From Candidatus Methanophagaceae archaeon (lineage in GTDB: Archaea > Halobacteriota > Syntropharchaeia > Alkanophagales > Methanospirareceae), in NCBI GenBank assembly GCA_013374505.1, contig QENJ01000248.1, positions 1-8,247 on the forward strand: a stretch of 8,247 bases of DNA, written 5' to 3'. The stretch's first letter is position 1. Every line of letters begins with the position of its first letter. The translations under genes were made by a program, and so were the position numbers. Below are positions 6,112 to 8,247 of this stretch, one piece after another. Below the pieces are notes generated by a model. That model saw nothing but the letters and a program-made list of their open reading frames with translations. It had not been told where the DNA came from and ran no database searches.

Positions 6112-7018
6112 GAAAGAACTGATCTAGTGCTTCTCTATGATAGTACCAGGATGACCGTGCTTCTTCTCGATATTCTACGCGGCTTTTGTACTTCTTTAGT
6201 AATTCGTGTATCTGTTTAACACCGCGACGATTACCCTCCCCCCATTTCGACCAGAAACACCTCACAATACCATGCCAGGTATGGCTACCTATTCTGGAAA
6301 TATAGAAATCATGCCATGAGTTCTCTTCATTGCAATCCACAAACTCCAAAACCCTTACTGCCTTTCCACCGGATTGGTCTCTTGCCAATGCCCCGAAAAA
6401 TAGTGTCTGGAAGACATCAAGCCCCGAAATTGGGTCTGGAATAGACGCTATGAAAGGCCATCCATAGTCATCGGGAGTAAACCCGAAGGAGCTCTTAATG
6501 TCATCCACTAATCTTCCTAATTCGTCGTATCTTTTGTTCCAATCCCTCTTCCGAATATCCTCTTTTAACTCATCATAACCTGCACAAAGTTCCTTCAGTT
6601 CAATCTTCGCTTCAAGTGCAATATTATACATTTCTAAGGAATCCTTAATGAAAGTTTCGAGAGTCGCCCTGGAAACTGTTAGTTTTTTTGGATCATGATA
6701 TAAGACATTTCTTGAGTCGTGAAACATTTGAATTTTATCCAACAGGGCGGTATTAGAAAACTCGTGTTTGTGCATTTGTTCAATCAGTTTAGGGAAATCA
6801 AGTTTATTCACTGTTTGTTTCTTTTCCTCTTTGATATATCTCAAAAAGTACTTCATAAAAACCTCATTGTTATTGTCAATGACGATAAGTGCATTTCTAA
6901 GTGATGCCTCGGTTCCTATTTCTATTAGTATTCCTGCGGTTTTCAGGTTCTCCTTTATCTCCCTCATCCATGAGGTGTACCTATCCTGATCTTCTGCCGT
7001 TGCACCCATCCCACTCAT
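6104..7018 (-). CDS. HEPN-domain protein, probable RNase or toxin-like, with unknown C-terminal domain
   Basis: This is a 304-residue soluble protein with no family name I can assign. Residues about 20-140 look like a HEPN helical domain: helices around LKTAGILIEIGTEASLRNAL and DFPKLIEQMHKHEF, then FHDSRNVLYHDP (99-110). RNVLYH at 103-108 fits the Rx4-6H signature that forms the active site of HEPN ribonucleases in toxin-antitoxin, abortive-infection and CRISPR proteins. Residues 140-175 are charged and possibly coiled-coil. Residues 180-304 form a second domain rich in Trp and aromatic residues (GWPFIASIPDPISGLDVF, HTWHGIVRCFWSKWG), which I do not recognise. A TATA-like box at 7061-7070 suggests its own promoter. 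The ATG at 7018 has only a distant AGGGGT upstream; an ATG three codons in is an alternative. No obvious antitoxin gene adjoins it. RNase activity is inferred from the motif. Confidence 0.8.
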   Translation of the reverse strand: MSGMGATAEDQDRYTSWMREIKENLKTAGILIEIGTEASLRNALIVIDNNNEVFMKYFLRYIKEEKKQTVNKLDFPKLIEQMHKHEFSNTALLDKIQMFHDSRNVLYHDPKKLTVSRATLETFIKDSLEMYNIALEAKIELKELCAGYDELKEDIRKRDWNKRYDELGRLVDDIKSSFGFTPDDYGWPFIASIPDPISGLDVFQTLFFGALARDQSGGKAVRVLEFVDCNEENSWHDFYISRIGSHTWHGIVRCFWSKWGEGNRRGVKQIHELLKKYKSRVEYREEARSSWYYHREALDQFFLK

Positions 7019-7060
7019 AATTGAGTCACATACCCCTATTTTAACTTATAGAGCCTCTAC

Positions 7061-7070
7061 CTCTATAAAA
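7061..7070 (-). promoter_or_regulatory. TATA-like box upstream of the HEPN gene
   Basis: TTTTATAGAG on the - strand predicts a transcription start near 7040, about 20 bases before the ATG at 7018. It lies just behind the 3' end of the amidohydrolase gene, so the HEPN gene may be expressed independently of it. Confidence 0.4.
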
Positions 7071-7079
7071 TCTGCTACC

Positions 7080-7946
7080 TCAGAACGTCATCCCAAACAG
7101 CTCAGCCGCATTCTTCGCCATCAAATTCTCCAGTACTCCAGGTTCGTACGAAAACCTTCCAAACTCATCAACACTCTGCTTCAACGGTCTTACCGGGTAC
7201 GAAGAAGCATAAAGCATCCGGTCACTTAGATAGTGGTTAGCAGCATTCACCCAGTCCTGAGCACCTGCGAAGCCAGGTATGAACTGAAAGAAATCAGGCA
7301 GCACCCACAGGTTCCCGAGGGCTGCATTGGCAATCATCACACCCAGCATCTCGTTAGTAAACGGAAATGCACCGTGAACCACCACTATCTTCAGTGTCGG
7401 GAAGTCATTGGCGACACGTTGAATACGGAATGGCTCTGCATATGAAATGTCAGGTCCCTGCATCAAGCTGCATGTCAGGTACAGCACACCACCGAGCTCC
7501 GCACATCGTGCATAAATAGGATAAATACGCTTGTCGTCCACGTATAGTGGTGGAACACACCAACCAGGGTCTACTACAATACCCTTGAATCTCATACCTG
7601 TGATAGTACGCTCAATCTCCTCTAATGCTGCTGCCAAATCGCTACTACCGTTAATACCGGCAATAGCAACGGGAAATCTGTCCGGGTACATGTCACGGAG
7701 TTCCGCTATGTCGTCGTTGGAGACAATGCGATGACCCGCCTGCCTGCCCACCAGTATCCCCTTATCAACACCCGCTTCGTCCATCTCCGCTATGAACAAC
7801 TCGACCGATTTCTGTACCATTGACTGTGGACGCTCGTAGCCGCTTATAAGCGGGCTGCGTTTGACTGGTTTAGGAGCTCCAGGCGCTGATGCAAGCACCT
7901 GTTGCAGACTCTTGTACGGCGGTCTCACACGCGCATCTATTATCAT
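7080..7946 (-). CDS. Amidohydrolase-2 family TIM-barrel protein with a degenerate metal site
   Basis: This is a 288-residue protein of the amidohydrolase 2 (PF04909) type, soluble and expected to form a beta/alpha barrel. Its N-terminus, MIIDARVRPP, takes the place of the usual IDxHxH, so both metal-binding His are gone. The sheet strand that normally ends in a His reads VLYLTCSLMQG, and the usual SDYP-like Asp site reads YASSYPVRP. Only VVVHGAFP (His191) keeps its His. Some members of the superfamily, such as LigI-type lactonases, work without metal, so this may still be an enzyme; substrate unknown. I start at the ATG at 7946, with GAGGTGA 11 bases upstream; the in-frame GTG at 7961 falls inside that site. 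Its 3' end is repeated at 4090-4305. The neighbouring YyaL-like gene lies 86 bases upstream on the same strand. Confidence 0.85.
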   Translation of the reverse strand: MIIDARVRPPYKSLQQVLASAPGAPKPVKRSPLISGYERPQSMVQKSVELFIAEMDEAGVDKGILVGRQAGHRIVSNDDIAELRDMYPDRFPVAIAGINGSSDLAAALEEIERTITGMRFKGIVVDPGWCVPPLYVDDKRIYPIYARCAELGGVLYLTCSLMQGPDISYAEPFRIQRVANDFPTLKIVVVHGAFPFTNEMLGVMIANAALGNLWVLPDFFQFIPGFAGAQDWVNAANHYLSDRMLYASSYPVRPLKQSVDEFGRFSYEPGVLENLMAKNAAELFGMTF

Positions 7947-7957
7947 TCTTCTTCTTT

Positions 7958-7964
7958 TCACCTC
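7958..7964 (-). promoter_or_regulatory. Ribosome binding site that fixes the amidohydrolase start
   Basis: GAGGTGA on the - strand overlaps the upstream in-frame GTG at 7959-7961, so that GTG cannot use it. It lies 11 bases from the ATG at 7946. The same heptamer precedes the small CxxC gene at 2671-2677, suggesting a common site in this genome. Confidence 0.6.
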
Positions 7965-7982
7965 TTTTAAATCCTGCTATCA

Positions 7983-8022
7983 ATATTATATACTGTGTTT
8001 GGGTTCATATATTTTATATTTT
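7983..8022 (-). promoter_or_regulatory. A+T-rich promoter region of the amidohydrolase gene
   Basis: Two TATA-like stretches lie in the 86 bases between the YyaL-like stop and the amidohydrolase start: AAATATAAAATATATG and, closer to the gene, GTATATAATATTG. The farther one gives a transcription start near 7985, about 20 bases before the ribosome binding site at 7958-7964. The nearer one would leave almost no leader. I cannot tell which is used. Confidence 0.4.
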
Positions 8023-8032
8023 GTAACCGCAA

Positions 8033-8247
8033 CTATTTATGGCGAGATAGCACACGCCTCAAATCGTCCAGATCGGTAATAGGTGCTTTGCAAGTGTAAT
8101 TTTCACAGATATACACGGTTGGATTGCCCTGAACAGCTACCTTGTCCGTAATCAGTGGTATCCGACCTGAAAGTTCATCGTCTCTAGATGATGTGAAAGC
8201 AATGACTTGATTAGGCAAAAAATGGCGGTTGAGTTCTACTGCAAATA
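8033..8247 (-). CDS. YyaL / DUF255 family protein, C-terminal end (runs off right edge)
   Basis: The - strand frame is open from the right edge to a TAG at 8033-8035, giving the last 70 or so codons. An apparent TTG start at 8218 is not a real start, because the frame continues upstream as FAVELNRHF. The end reads FLPNQVIAFTSS, then IPLITDKVAVQGNPTVYIC, then ENYTCKAPITDLDDL. The YxCENxxCxxP pattern near the C-terminus is typical of YyaL/spermatogenesis-associated protein 20 relatives. Those are large proteins (about 600-700 residues) with an N-terminal thioredoxin-like DUF255 domain and an (alpha/alpha)6 glycosidase-like barrel; their function is poorly known. The catalytic parts lie outside the window. 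It shares its strand with the amidohydrolase 86 bases downstream, but the A+T-rich gap suggests separate promoters. Confidence 0.85.
   Translation of the reverse strand, partial: FAVELNRHFLPNQVIAFTSSRDDELSGRIPLITDKVAVQGNPTVYICENYTCKAPITDLDDLRRVLSRHK

Noticed and set aside
8033..8218. A 61-residue stand-alone gene starting with TTG
   Set aside because: The frame stays open upstream to the right edge, and the sequence matches the C-terminus of a large YyaL-like protein, so this is a partial gene.

Overview
The window looks archaeal, most likely from a methanogen-related or other anaerobic euryarchaeote; this is an inference. The evidence is TATA-like boxes about 25-30 bases upstream of starts, GAGGTGA-type ribosome binding sites, one probably leaderless gene, a radical SAM protein of a type I associate with methanogens, and a thioredoxin reductase-like enzyme without the usual NADPH motif. 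No rRNA, tRNA or CRISPR array is visible. One gene (thioredoxin reductase-like) is on the + strand; every other convincing gene is on the - strand.

Left part (1-1253), accessory and decaying: an A+T-rich partial AAA/OLD-type ATPase gene runs off the left edge. About 400 bases without an intact gene follow, then a broken tyrosine recombinase. The recombinase ends against the start of the thioredoxin reductase-like gene. Middle left (1254-3889): that enzyme with a hairpin behind it, then a small CxxC/CxxC protein and a BioB-like radical SAM protein, both on the - strand.

Centre (3890-7080): an amidohydrolase 3'-end fragment at 4090-4305 is a direct repeat of the 3' end of the intact amidohydrolase gene at 7080-7946. 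Between the two copies lie, in transcription order, a HEPN-domain protein and a tight two-gene unit of a short DUF169 protein and a 12-helix MFS exporter. The paired repeats suggest an ancestral tandem duplication that was later invaded or rearranged. Right edge (8033-8247): the C-terminal end of a YyaL/DUF255-family protein.

Functional links are limited. DUF169 and MFS are almost certainly one transcription unit. The HEPN protein, the ATPase fragment and the recombinase remnant together give an accessory or defence flavour. The amidohydrolase has lost most standard metal ligands, and the reductase lacks the usual NADPH-binding signature, so both may work by non-standard chemistry. I do not see a complete new multi-gene system. 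The most interesting signals are the direct-repeat-flanked HEPN/DUF169/MFS segment and these two divergent enzymes.
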